From the NCBI GenBank assembly GCA_963662865.1, contig OY759969.1:124001-188000 (forward strand): a stretch of 64,000 bases of DNA, given 5' to 3'. The notes under the pieces were generated by a model. The model saw only the letters and a list, made by a program, of their open reading frames with translations, did no database searches and had not been told where the DNA came from. Each line of letters opens with the position of its first letter. Position 1 is the stretch's first letter. A program made the translations under genes and the position numbers. Positions 56,779 to 64,000 of this stretch are shown here, in pieces. Source of the stretch: JAJDYQ01 sp963662865 (GTDB lineage: Bacteria; Pseudomonadota; Gammaproteobacteria; JAJDYQ01).

Positions 56779-57510
56779 TTAATTCGCTTCAACGACAACA
56801 ACGGTAACATTATCTCTGGAACCTCGTTCGAGCGTGAGCTCAACCAGTCTGTTGCATGCCTCCTCGGGAGTGCCCTGATCCAGCAGTTCATTGATTTCAT
56901 GTTGCATGACTTCCTTAAAGAGCCCGTCACTGCAAAGCAGATAGCGGTCTCCTTGCTGCACGTTGTGCATATCAATATCGACAAACAGACGCTGACTTGC
57001 GCCAATGGCACGTGTGATCACGTTTGCGTCAGGATGTTTTTCAGCCTCATCCTCAGTGATTAAGCCCTCATCAACCAGTTCCTGGACTTTACTATGGTCA
57101 ATCGTGATCTGGCTGAGGGCTCCATCTCGCAGCCTGTAAAGTCGGCTGTCGCCGACCCACAGACAAAATGCCTTTTTACCAAACACCATCAATACGACCA
57201 CTGTACTGCCCATAGTCTGCCGGTCTTCGCGCTCTGTGGCCCGTCTTAGCAGATCGCTGTTGGCATCCAGCAGCCGCTGTTCTATTTCATTGACAAAGGC
57301 GCTCGCATCATCCGATGGCTTTAATTCGCTAAGGCTGTCAACGATAGAAGAACTGGCGACATTACCGGCGGCATGGCCGCCCATTCCATCCGCAACCGCC
57401 CAGACTCCCGCCGGGTTATTATCAAGTACAGAATCCTCATTAACCTTGCGAACCTTACCGACATCAGTCCGGGCAAAGGAGACCCATGAGAAACCTTCCG
57501 TATTCAGCAT
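56779..57510 (-). CDS. PP2C-family Ser/Thr protein phosphatase
   Basis: 243 residues. Metal-binding PP2C motifs are visible: RKVNEDSVL near residue 23, AVADGMGGHAAG near 38, LCSDGLFKEV near 190 and SRDNVTVVVVE at the end. It lies 36 bp upstream of the kinase gene in the same operon, so it is the likely antagonist that dephosphorylates the kinase or its targets. Such pairs occur in type VI secretion loci, but no T6SS gene is present here. A promoter is predicted upstream. Confidence 0.93.
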   Translation of the reverse strand: MLNTEGFSWVSFARTDVGKVRKVNEDSVLDNNPAGVWAVADGMGGHAAGNVASSSIVDSLSELKPSDDASAFVNEIEQRLLDANSDLLRRATEREDRQTMGSTVVVLMVFGKKAFCLWVGDSRLYRLRDGALSQITIDHSKVQELVDEGLITEDEAEKHPDANVITRAIGASQRLFVDIDMHNVQQGDRYLLCSDGLFKEVMQHEINELLDQGTPEEACNRLVELTLERGSRDNVTVVVVEAN

Positions 57511-57663
57511 AAGGCAGGACTTTTTTTTCGAGATTGTTCTGACATGACACGGGCATGCAAGCCGCGAGGCGCAGGAATAATATGGCGGGCAGCCATGCCA
57601 TGTATGGAACGAATAGGGGCGTGTAACATTGTTATCATACCGATTGTAACAATAAGTATTTGA

Positions 57664-57692
57664 ATTCTATGTGATTTATCTAAAAATGACAA
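57664..57692 (-). promoter_or_regulatory. Predicted sigma70 promoter of the phosphatase-kinase operon
   Basis: Minus strand TTGTCA (57687-57692), 17-bp spacer, TAGAAT (57664-57669), about 155 bp upstream of the phosphatase start. The rest of 57511-57889 holds no gene I can support. Confidence 0.5.
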
Positions 57693-57889
57693 GTCCAGTT
57701 TTTCAAAAAAGCCCGGTAATGTCAAATTATTTTTCAGAGAATCATCTTCGTAAATATCCCTGATACTGTCAATGCAATTCACAAACATCCCCTCTGACCG
57801 TAGCTGGCCGGCAGTCCTTATAGGCTGTAGGGTAAAAGGCTTCTACCCGATCATCCGTTATGCTATGAAAGCCGATATAAAAAATGAAG

Positions 57890-58318
57890 TTGCTGCGCAG
57901 CACCTGAGCCTGCATCGATGAGGTCAGTGACTATGCCCTGGCCATAGCCGTGCCCCGGCTCAACAGTCAGGTGGCCAGACAATTCTTTGAAAAGTGCTTC
58001 CGGCTCACGCCTTTTCCTATCCGGCAAGTCGTGACCGGTGGCAGCAGTGAGTTCAAGGATGAGTTTGATCGCCTGATTCAAGACAGCCAGATGCTCCATC
58101 TGTGGACCTATCCCAAATTCCCCAGAATGAATGCCGTGTGTAAGCGCTTTAAGCGCACGGCCCCGGAATCAATTCAGGAACAGTTGGTGGACTTCCTCGA
58201 AGGCCTGCTGTTCACCGATCTGGAATTGTTTAGCGAAAAACCGACTGATTGGCTGGTCAAATACAACGGCGTTCGACCCCATAAAGGACTGGGATTACAA
58301 ACCCCGGCAAAGTAAATT
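57890..58318 (+). pseudogene. Decayed integrase-core transposase (IS481-like)
   Basis: The frame 57950-58315 plus preceding codons (EVSDYALAIAVPRLNSQVAR) read as an rve-type catalytic core ending in FEGLL-FTDLELF ... KYNGVRPHKGLGL, typical of this group. The catalytic Asp of the TDNGSEF motif is replaced (VVTGGSSEF) and the Glu of the CERF motif is Lys (NAVCKRF). The N-terminal half is absent. A 60-bp sequence directly after it recurs near groES. It is inactive. Confidence 0.65.
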
Positions 58319-58486
58319 CAGTGCAGTACATTATCAACCACAACAAAAAGTGCAATTTGTGGTGGACTCATACAAACAGTTGCGCTCCCCGGTTATCGTG
58401 CATTACAATTGGCGTTCCGGGCGGCGGCTTGTCAAGCCATCCATCCCCCAGCACAACAAACGCTAACAAACAAAAGGTGAGAAGAT

Positions 58487-60442
58487 ATGCCTCTTGCTAA
58501 CCGTAGAGAATTCCTGAAATTAATGGGCCTTGTGTCTGTGCCCGCACTCGTATCCTGTGAGGCAGACACGCCACCGGAGGCGCAGCAGTCTGCTCTGGTC
58601 CCCGCTACTCCCAAAGCCGTCGCTGCAGATGGTGAGCCTGACGGTTTTTATGATGTCCCCATAAAAGGAGATGCGCGAATCCTGCACATCACGGATGTAC
58701 ATGGTCAGTTACAGCCGGTTTATTTCCGTGAACCCAATGTCAATCTGGGCCTCGGTGACGCCTATGGTCGTCCTCCTCATATTGTGGGCAAGGAGTTACT
58801 TACGAAAATGGGCCTGAAGGAAAACTCACCTGAAGCCTATGCCTATACTTATCTGAACTTCGAAAGCGCCGCAAGGAAATACGGCAAGACCGGCGGTTTT
58901 CCTCAAGTGAAAACCCTGCTCGACAGATTGCGTGAGCAGGCGGGTGGTCGTAAAAATACCCTGACTATCGACGGCGGCGACTTGTGGCAGGGTTCCGGTA
59001 CGTCTCTATGGACCCGTGGCATCGATATGGTTGAGGCGTCCAATATCCTCGGCCTGGATGTCATGGTCGGTCACTGGGAATTCACTTACCGTGATGACGA
59101 GGTATTGAGCAATGTTGGTATCTTCAAGGGGGACTTTATTGGTCAAAATGTCCGCGTTAAAGAAGAAGCCCTGATGAGTGACGAATACGCCGCCATGGTC
59201 GAGAAATACGACGGGCGCGGCCTGCATGATGAGGATTCCGGCCATGCTTTCCGCCCTTATGTCATCAAGGAAGTCAATGGTCGCCGTATCTGCATCGTCG
59301 GTCAGGCATTCCCGCGTACCGCAAATGCCAATCCGCAGGAGTTTTTCCCGGACTGGTCATTCGGCTTGCGCGAGGATGACATGATCGAACTGGTCAGCGC
59401 AATCCGTGCAGAGGAAAAACCCGATGCCATTGTTCTGCTTTCCCACAACGGTATGGATGTCGATATCAAGATGGCCGAGCGTGTGCCGGGGCTGAATGCC
59501 ATATTCGGTGGGCATACACACGATGGTATGCCCAGGCCGGTTATGGTGAAAAATATTGGAGGCGGTACCTGCCTGGTAACCAACGCCGGTTCCAACGGCA
59601 AGTACGTCGGTGTCATGGACTTTGAATTCGGTAATGACGATACGCTGAAGAATATGCACTACAAGATGCTGCCGGTTATTTCAGACTGGCTGGAAGCCGA
59701 CAAGGAAATGGCGGCATACATCAGGCAGATGCGTTCCGCAAAATACGACAACGGAATTATCGAATCCCGTGCGAGTGATCGGTTCTTTAACCCGGAGCGG
59801 GTTGGCAAAACTTATGAGGAAATCCTGTCCGAGAAACTCGCTATCGCTGATCGCACATTATTCCGTCGTGGTAATTTCATGGGCACCTGGGATCAGGTCT
59901 TGTGTAACGCGTTGCGCTATGAGCATAATTCCGATATCTCATTGTCACCCGGCGTCCGTTGGGGTACGACCGTGCCTGAAGGTCACTGGATCACCATGGA
60001 GGATGTGATGGCGCAGTGCTCCGTGACCTATGGTGAGACCTATGTTTCGGAAATGACTGGTGAGGCCATCCATAATATGCTGGAAGGCGTGGCCGATAAT
60101 CTGTTTGATCTTGATCCTTATCTACAGTCTGGTGGCGATATGGTGCGTGTCGGCGGGCTTAACTACGGTGTTGACCCCACTGGAAAACTCGGTGAGCGTA
60201 TTACCGATATCAAGCTTGATAGCGGTGAAGCCTTGGTCCCAGCGAAAACCTATACCGTCTCAGGCTGGGCAACGGTTAACCGCATCCCCGCAGGTCGCCT
60301 GATATGGGACATTGTCCGTGATTACATCCGGACAAACAGGGGCAGTGACAATGTATTGAGGCTGCCAAAGATTAATAACCCGAGGTTGCTGAATGTTTCT
60401 GCCAATCCGGGTATTGCCGATTATCAGGGTGATATGACCTGA
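58487..60442 (+). CDS. soxB: Thiosulfohydrolase SoxB
   Basis: SoxB hydrolyses the sulfate group from SoxY-bound sulfur intermediates in the periplasmic thiosulfate-oxidation pathway. The 651-residue protein has a twin-arginine signal (NRREFLKLMG, residues 5-14) and a Cys at the end of the signal region. The calcineurin-like dimetal site follows: ITDVHGQLQP, GGDLWQGSG, GHWEFTY (SoxB-specific, where 5'-nucleotidases have GNHEFD), SHNGMDVD and GGHTHDG. It is somewhat longer than many SoxB proteins. A GGTGAG ribosome site precedes the ATG. No other sox gene is present; a decayed transposase lies upstream and an insertion-element remnant downstream. A soxB apart from soxAXYZ is known in several gammaproteobacterial sulfur oxidisers. 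Confidence 0.95.
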   Translation: MPLANRREFLKLMGLVSVPALVSCEADTPPEAQQSALVPATPKAVAADGEPDGFYDVPIKGDARILHITDVHGQLQPVYFREPNVNLGLGDAYGRPPHIVGKELLTKMGLKENSPEAYAYTYLNFESAARKYGKTGGFPQVKTLLDRLREQAGGRKNTLTIDGGDLWQGSGTSLWTRGIDMVEASNILGLDVMVGHWEFTYRDDEVLSNVGIFKGDFIGQNVRVKEEALMSDEYAAMVEKYDGRGLHDEDSGHAFRPYVIKEVNGRRICIVGQAFPRTANANPQEFFPDWSFGLREDDMIELVSAIRAEEKPDAIVLLSHNGMDVDIKMAERVPGLNAIFGGHTHDGMPRPVMVKNIGGGTCLVTNAGSNGKYVGVMDFEFGNDDTLKNMHYKMLPVISDWLEADKEMAAYIRQMRSAKYDNGIIESRASDRFFNPERVGKTYEEILSEKLAIADRTLFRRGNFMGTWDQVLCNALRYEHNSDISLSPGVRWGTTVPEGHWITMEDVMAQCSVTYGETYVSEMTGEAIHNMLEGVADNLFDLDPYLQSGGDMVRVGGLNYGVDPTGKLGERITDIKLDSGEALVPAKTYTVSGWATVNRIPAGRLIWDIVRDYIRTNRGSDNVLRLPKINNPRLLNVSANPGIADYQGDMT

Positions 60443-60657
60443 CGGGTATCATGGCCCTGTAGCAGGCCGACAATGCCACTGTGAGCTGCTTGCACTGCTT
60501 TGCTTCCAATTCTGTTTCTCCGGATCGCCTGTTATTCGGGGTGCCACCTCTAGGTGTCGGGCTCCCTCCGGCGGTGAGCGGGCCCCATGCAATGTGGTAT
60601 CTCGTGTCATATTGCAGATTTCCGGTCCGTTCCCGCAACTGCGGTCCTGGAACGAAA

Positions 60658-61142
60658 TAGAACCTATCTCGAAATCACTTCAATCTGGGCGAGGAAATTG
60701 GGCCGACCAAACGCGGAAAAGGGATTAAAATCATGGCGATAGTGGACAAGCATGGATTGCCTTTGTCGGCCAGTACTCATGCGGCCAGTCACCATGAAGT
60801 GACATTGGTTCAACTGAGTTTTGATTTTTACATGATTGAGGCGAAGCCGGAAAAGCTGATTGGAGATAAGGCCTATGACAACGATCCGCTTGATGAAGAG
60901 CTGGCAGAACAAGGAATAGAAATGATTGCGCCGCACAAGAGAAATCGAGTCAAGCCAAGTACTCAAGATGGGCGAAAACTCAGGCGCTATCAACGTCGCT
61001 GGTTGGTTGAACGTTTTTTTGCCTGGATACAATGGCAAAGACGACTTTTTATTCGGTGGGAGTATTATGCTGCCAATTTCCTTGGTTTTGTTCAACTGGC
61101 TACCGTTAATATCCTGCTTAAACAATTTTGAGGTAGGTTCTA
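60658..61142 (+). mobile_element. Internally deleted IS5-like element with terminal inverted repeats
   Basis: The left end TAGAACCTATCTCGAAAT (60658-60675) and the right end ATTTTGAGGTAGGTTCTA (61125-61142) are inverted repeats with two mismatches over 18 bp. TA at the outer ends may be the duplicated target. Between them only the C-terminal part of a transposase remains. At 485 bp it is roughly half the size of a full IS5-type element and cannot move by itself, but it could be mobilised in trans. Confidence 0.75.
60733..61131 (+). pseudogene. C-terminal fragment of an IS5-family transposase
   Basis: 132 residues from an internal ATG: MAIVDKHGLPLSAST, then LIGDKAYDNDPLDEEL (catalytic Asp region), PHKRNR, RRYQRRWLVERFFAWI (the YREK-like region with Glu) and the C-terminal EYYAANFLGFVQLA. 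Codons before the ATG (GEEIGPTKRGKGIKI) continue the family match to the left end of the element. The N-terminal half, with the first catalytic Asp, is missing. Confidence 0.75.
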
Positions 61143-61152
61143 CTAGCCCGCC

Positions 61153-61734
61153 TCAATACCTTATTGGGTACTTTTGTCTGCGAATCATGGCTCGAGCGTG
61201 CTTAATCGGGTTACTAAAATGGTTTCTAATGTACGGAGCGTTCCCGTCATAGATTTCGGGAACAAAGTCACTCTCAATTCCAAAGAAACGGTACATCTTG
61301 GAAAAATAGGGCTTGCCTAGCAAAATCATGGTCTCGTAACTCCATATGAAGCAGTTGTCATCGTTAACAAGCTCTTCAAAGAAGGAATACACTATTTCAT
61401 AGTCTTTCTCAGCTTCTTTTTTGGTATCTCCGAACCGTAAAATCTTACTTCGGATGGAGCAATTTCTGTCTCGCGTAGTTAAGATATAGTTTACCCGTTC
61501 ATACTTTTCTGAAAATGTTGCTACCTCTTTGATGAGCCAGTCCTGAAATTTCCTTGGTCGATCACAGGGAAGAGACGAATGCAGAACCAGATTTTCGCAG
61601 GCACTTTCGCTATTATATTTATAACCTGACCACTGACCGAAGAAATCACAATGCCCTGTCGCGAAAGAAACTGTTTTGGCGATCAAGGCACTACCGCTGC
61701 TTTCAGGTCCGCAAATAACCCAACTGTTCTTCAT
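61153..61734 (-). CDS. Sulfotransferase-like P-loop protein
   Basis: 193 residues. The N-terminal loop WVICGPESSGSALIAKTVSF matches the 5'-phosphosulfate-binding loop of the sulfotransferase/P-loop group, and ILTTRDRNCSIRSK resembles the 3'-phosphate-binding strand and helix. The substrate is unknown; carbohydrate or glycolipid sulfation is one possibility. Its stop lies 10 bp from the end of the deleted insertion element, and a transposase relic lies 109 bp on the other side, so the gene sits in a mobile-element cluster. Base composition is richer in A+T than its neighbours, which suggests transfer. It appears intact. Confidence 0.7.
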   Translation of the reverse strand: MKNSWVICGPESSGSALIAKTVSFATGHCDFFGQWSGYKYNSESACENLVLHSSLPCDRPRKFQDWLIKEVATFSEKYERVNYILTTRDRNCSIRSKILRFGDTKKEAEKDYEIVYSFFEELVNDDNCFIWSYETMILLGKPYFSKMYRFFGIESDFVPEIYDGNAPYIRNHFSNPIKHARAMIRRQKYPIRY

Positions 61735-61843
61735 TAAAGGTCTCTTAATTATTTATACAGCTTATCTTGCCTAAGCAGTAACGAGGTTGTCAATCTAATA
61801 CCAACAATTTAGGTCAAGTCTTGTATTTTAGCGTAAAGTTTGT

Positions 61844-62660
61844 GTGCTGTACACTCTCATTGCTTTCAGGAAGCACACTGTTTTAGCTCTCGATGCTGGT
61901 CTGTACGCCTTACAGACCAGCATCCCTCACCTGACACGCTCCAGTCTGCACCGATGTCTGCAACGACATGGTATTTCCCGATTACCCGATGTGGTGAAAA
62001 ATAAAAAGCCAAGCAAGGCATTCAAGTCCTATCCCATCGGATATTTTCATAATAGATATTACTCAAGTGCGTACCGGCCAGGGCAAACTGCGTCTGTTTG
62101 TGGCGATTGACCGGACTTCAAAATATGTCTATGTGGAATTGCATGAAAAAGCAGGCAGGAACATTACCGCACAGTTCCTGAGAAATCTTGTCGAAGCCGT
62201 AGCTTATCGTATTCATACCGTCTTAACGGATAATGGCATCAAGTTCACGCATCAGGCCCGGCACAAATATGCTTTTGAGCATCTTTTCGAGAGGGTCTGT
62301 GATGAGCATGGCATTGAGCACAGAGTGATCAGGATCAATCATCCATGGACGAATGGACAGGTCGAACGCACGAATCGCACCCTAAAGGAAGCGACCGTCA
62401 AAGCCTATCATTATGGTTCTCACCAGCAGCTAAAGAACCATCTTAAAAACCTCATCCATGCCTATAATTTTGCAAAGCGCCTTAAGACACTCAAGGGACT
62501 GACCCCCTATGAATTGATCTGCAAACACTGGACAAAAGAACTCAAGCGGTTCAGAATAAATCCAAACCACTTGACTGGGAGACTAAGCATCTCTAATAAC
62601 ATGGGCCAATCAGTCAGAAGGCTTGCCGGGCAAACTATCAGGGAGGCAGCATGGGCATAA
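61844..62660 (+). pseudogene. Frameshifted integrase-core transposase (IS481-like)
   Basis: The first frame (AFRKHTVLALDAGLYALQTS ... RLPDVVKNKK ... FKSYPIGYFH) stops matching at 62051, where one extra A shifts the frame. Removing it restores the family line GYFHIDITQVRTGQGKL, which carries the first catalytic Asp. The second frame continues with VLTDNGIKFT (second Asp) and HPWTNGQVERTNRT (catalytic Glu) to the stop at 62660. The N-terminus is also short. The catalytic residues survive, so the damage is recent or could be a programmed shift, but no slippery heptamer is evident. The 3' end overlaps pyk by 10 bp. Confidence 0.8.
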
Positions 62661-64000
62661 ACACCCGGATTGATCTGCTCATACAGCGCAGGACCAAAAT
62701 CATAGCGACATTGGGACCGGCCTCATCAGAGGTTAGAACCATCTCCCGTCTGTTACGGGCAGGTGTCAATGTGCTCAGGCTCAATATGTCACATGGCGCT
62801 CATGCCACGCATATGGAGTTGATAAAAAATATACGTTCGGCCACCAGAGCAACGGGCATATCCGCCGCTGTCATGGCGGATCTATGTGGCCCCAAGATAC
62901 GTACCGGTAAATTTGAAGGTGGCGTGGCGACTCTAAAGCGTGGCGACAGGGTCACGGTTACTGTCAGGAAAGTGAAGGGTACCGCTGGACTAATCTCCTC
63001 TCAGTACAGTTCCTTGCATAAGGATGTTAAATTACAGGACAATATTTTACTCAATGACGGGCTGATCTCTTTAGAGGTCAAGGGCATTGAGGATACCGAA
63101 ATACGGTGTCGAGTCGTACACGGTGGAGTTGTTTCAAATCACAAAGGCATCAATCTGCCGGACTCTCTGGTCTCTGCGCCCGCATTAACTTCCAAGGACC
63201 GGAAAGATGCGCAGTTCGCCCTGTCCCAGGGCGTGGATTACCTGTCACTCTCTTTCGTGCGCACGGCAAAAGAAATTGGCCAGTTAAGACGACTCATTAA
63301 AAAAGCGGGCGGTTCGGCACATATTATTTCCAAAATTGAAACTCATCTGGCATTGGAGAATATTGATGAGATTCTTGACGCATCAGATAGTATTATGGTC
63401 GCCCGCGGCGACCTTGGAGTTGAGCTTAAACCCGAGCAGGTTCCCGTCGCTCAGTTACAGCTTATCGACAAGGCCAGACATGCCAATCGCCCGGTCATTG
63501 TCGCAACTCAGGTACTGGAATCCATGATCGAAAACGCACGACCTACCCGCGCCGAGGTTTCCGATATATCCTATGCTGTGGCATCCGGAGCAGACGCCAT
63601 GATGCTTTCGGCTGAGACTTCAGTCGGCAGGTTCCCTGTGGATTCGGTGCGTATAATGGACCGAGCTATCCGCAATACGGAGTCATACTGCTGGCGCTTT
63701 GGTGATTTCGACGGCTTTGCCCCGGAAGGAATACAGGTTTTGCCTCTGGCATTCGGCCATGCCATATCCAATGCCACATCTCAACTATCCCGGGACCTGC
63801 TGGTAAGAGCCATTGTTGTCATCAGCCATAGCGGCATGTCTGCGGCTACGGTGAGCGCCGCCCGTCCTGCGGCACCGATTATTGCAATAACCGACAATGA
63901 AAATGCAGGCCGAAGAATGCTTTTGATGTGGGGAGTTATTCCCAGTCTGTCCGGTTGCGAGGAGGTGGAAGACACCTCCGGTCTGGCAAGGCGACATGCG
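62651..64000 (+). CDS. pyk: Pyruvate kinase (3' end outside window)
   Basis: An ATG at 62651, preceded by GGGAGG, opens a frame of 450 codons that is still open at the window edge. It is pyruvate kinase, which makes ATP and pyruvate from phosphoenolpyruvate. Family landmarks are RRTKIIATLGPAS near residue 14, GVNVLRLNMSHG, MADLCGPKIRTG, the catalytic lysine region IISKIETHLALENIDEI, the substrate loop MVARGDLGVEL, VATQVLESMIENARPTRAE and MMLSAETSVGRFPV. The start overlaps the 3' end of the decayed transposase by 10 bp. A preceding promoter must therefore lie inside or upstream of that relic. Confidence 0.95.
   Translation, partial: MGINTRIDLLIQRRTKIIATLGPASSEVRTISRLLRAGVNVLRLNMSHGAHATHMELIKNIRSATRATGISAAVMADLCGPKIRTGKFEGGVATLKRGDRVTVTVRKVKGTAGLISSQYSSLHKDVKLQDNILLNDGLISLEVKGIEDTEIRCRVVHGGVVSNHKGINLPDSLVSAPALTSKDRKDAQFALSQGVDYLSLSFVRTAKEIGQLRRLIKKAGGSAHIISKIETHLALENIDEILDASDSIMVARGDLGVELKPEQVPVAQLQLIDKARHANRPVIVATQVLESMIENARPTRAEVSDISYAVASGADAMMLSAETSVGRFPVDSVRIMDRAIRNTESYCWRFGDFDGFAPEGIQVLPLAFGHAISNATSQLSRDLLVRAIVVISHSGMSAATVSAARPAAPIIAITDNENAGRRMLLMWGVIPSLSGCEEVEDTSGLARRHA

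Noticed and set aside
57504..57788. 94-residue minus-strand frame upstream of the phosphatase
   Set aside because: It covers the predicted promoter, has no ribosome site and no protein-like pattern.

Overview
The window looks like the chromosome of a sulfur-oxidising gammaproteobacterium. The evidence is the order of the conserved clusters (murJ, then ribF-ileS-lspA-fkpB; miaB-phoH-ybeY-corC-lnt; divergent ilvA/rpiA), a SoxB thiosulfohydrolase, an orphan HdrB-like iron-sulfur protein and a B12 economy (MetH, cobalamin riboswitch, BtuB-type receptor, PduO-type adenosyltransferase). The lineage below class is not determined. Scattered insertion-sequence relics and several broken genes suggest a genome with relaxed selection. 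A host-associated lifestyle is possible but is only an inference.

Layout. 1-4.4 kb: tail of an unknown membrane protein, argB, a lysine-rich histone H1-like gene with 60-bp tandem repeats, ilvA and rpiA. 4.4-13.3 kb: a minus-strand cluster murJ // ribF-ileS-lspA-fkpB, split by an oppositely oriented O-antigen ligase/polymerase-like gene with a C-terminal repeat region. 13.5-15.1 kb: a DUF192 secreted protein and a zinc-type alcohol dehydrogenase-family oxidoreductase. 15.4-34.3 kb: the most unusual segment. Two giant Calx-beta repeat proteins with autotransporter-like C-terminal barrels lie in convergent orientation around an 8-kb housekeeping block (miaB, phoH, ybeY, corC, lnt, groEL, groES). 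Each gene has a very long poly-C tract between its start codon and its signal peptide, and both other reading frames stop just after the tract. This has the layout of a pair of phase-variable surface proteins, embedded in a large inverted repeat that could also invert or shuffle.

34.6-43.4 kb: a second threonine dehydratase, an AgcS-type sodium:amino-acid symporter, the HdrB-like protein, a Sel1-repeat protein, a DUF938 methyltransferase, uvrD, a glyoxalase-fold protein and an initiator tRNA-Met. 43.6-51 kb: metH, two relics (IS3-like and DprA-like), then a cobalamin riboswitch controlling a TonB-dependent receptor and a corrinoid adenosyltransferase. 51-57.5 kb: a broken methyltransferase and a signalling operon (PP2C phosphatase, 1418-residue Ser/Thr kinase with a formylglycine-generating-enzyme-like C-terminal domain, small membrane protein). 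57.9-64 kb: a lone soxB among decayed transposases, an internally deleted insertion sequence with recognisable ends, a sulfotransferase-like gene, a frameshifted integrase-type transposase and the 5' 450 codons of pyruvate kinase, which runs off the window.

How the genes work together. The murJ/lspA/lnt/O-antigen-ligase-like genes serve the envelope. The HrcA-type CIRCE operator controls groESL. The riboswitch links corrinoid uptake and adenosylation to B12 supply, which MetH consumes. The kinase/phosphatase pair is a self-contained phosphorylation module with unknown targets. The paired repeat proteins are probably surface-exposed and switchable.
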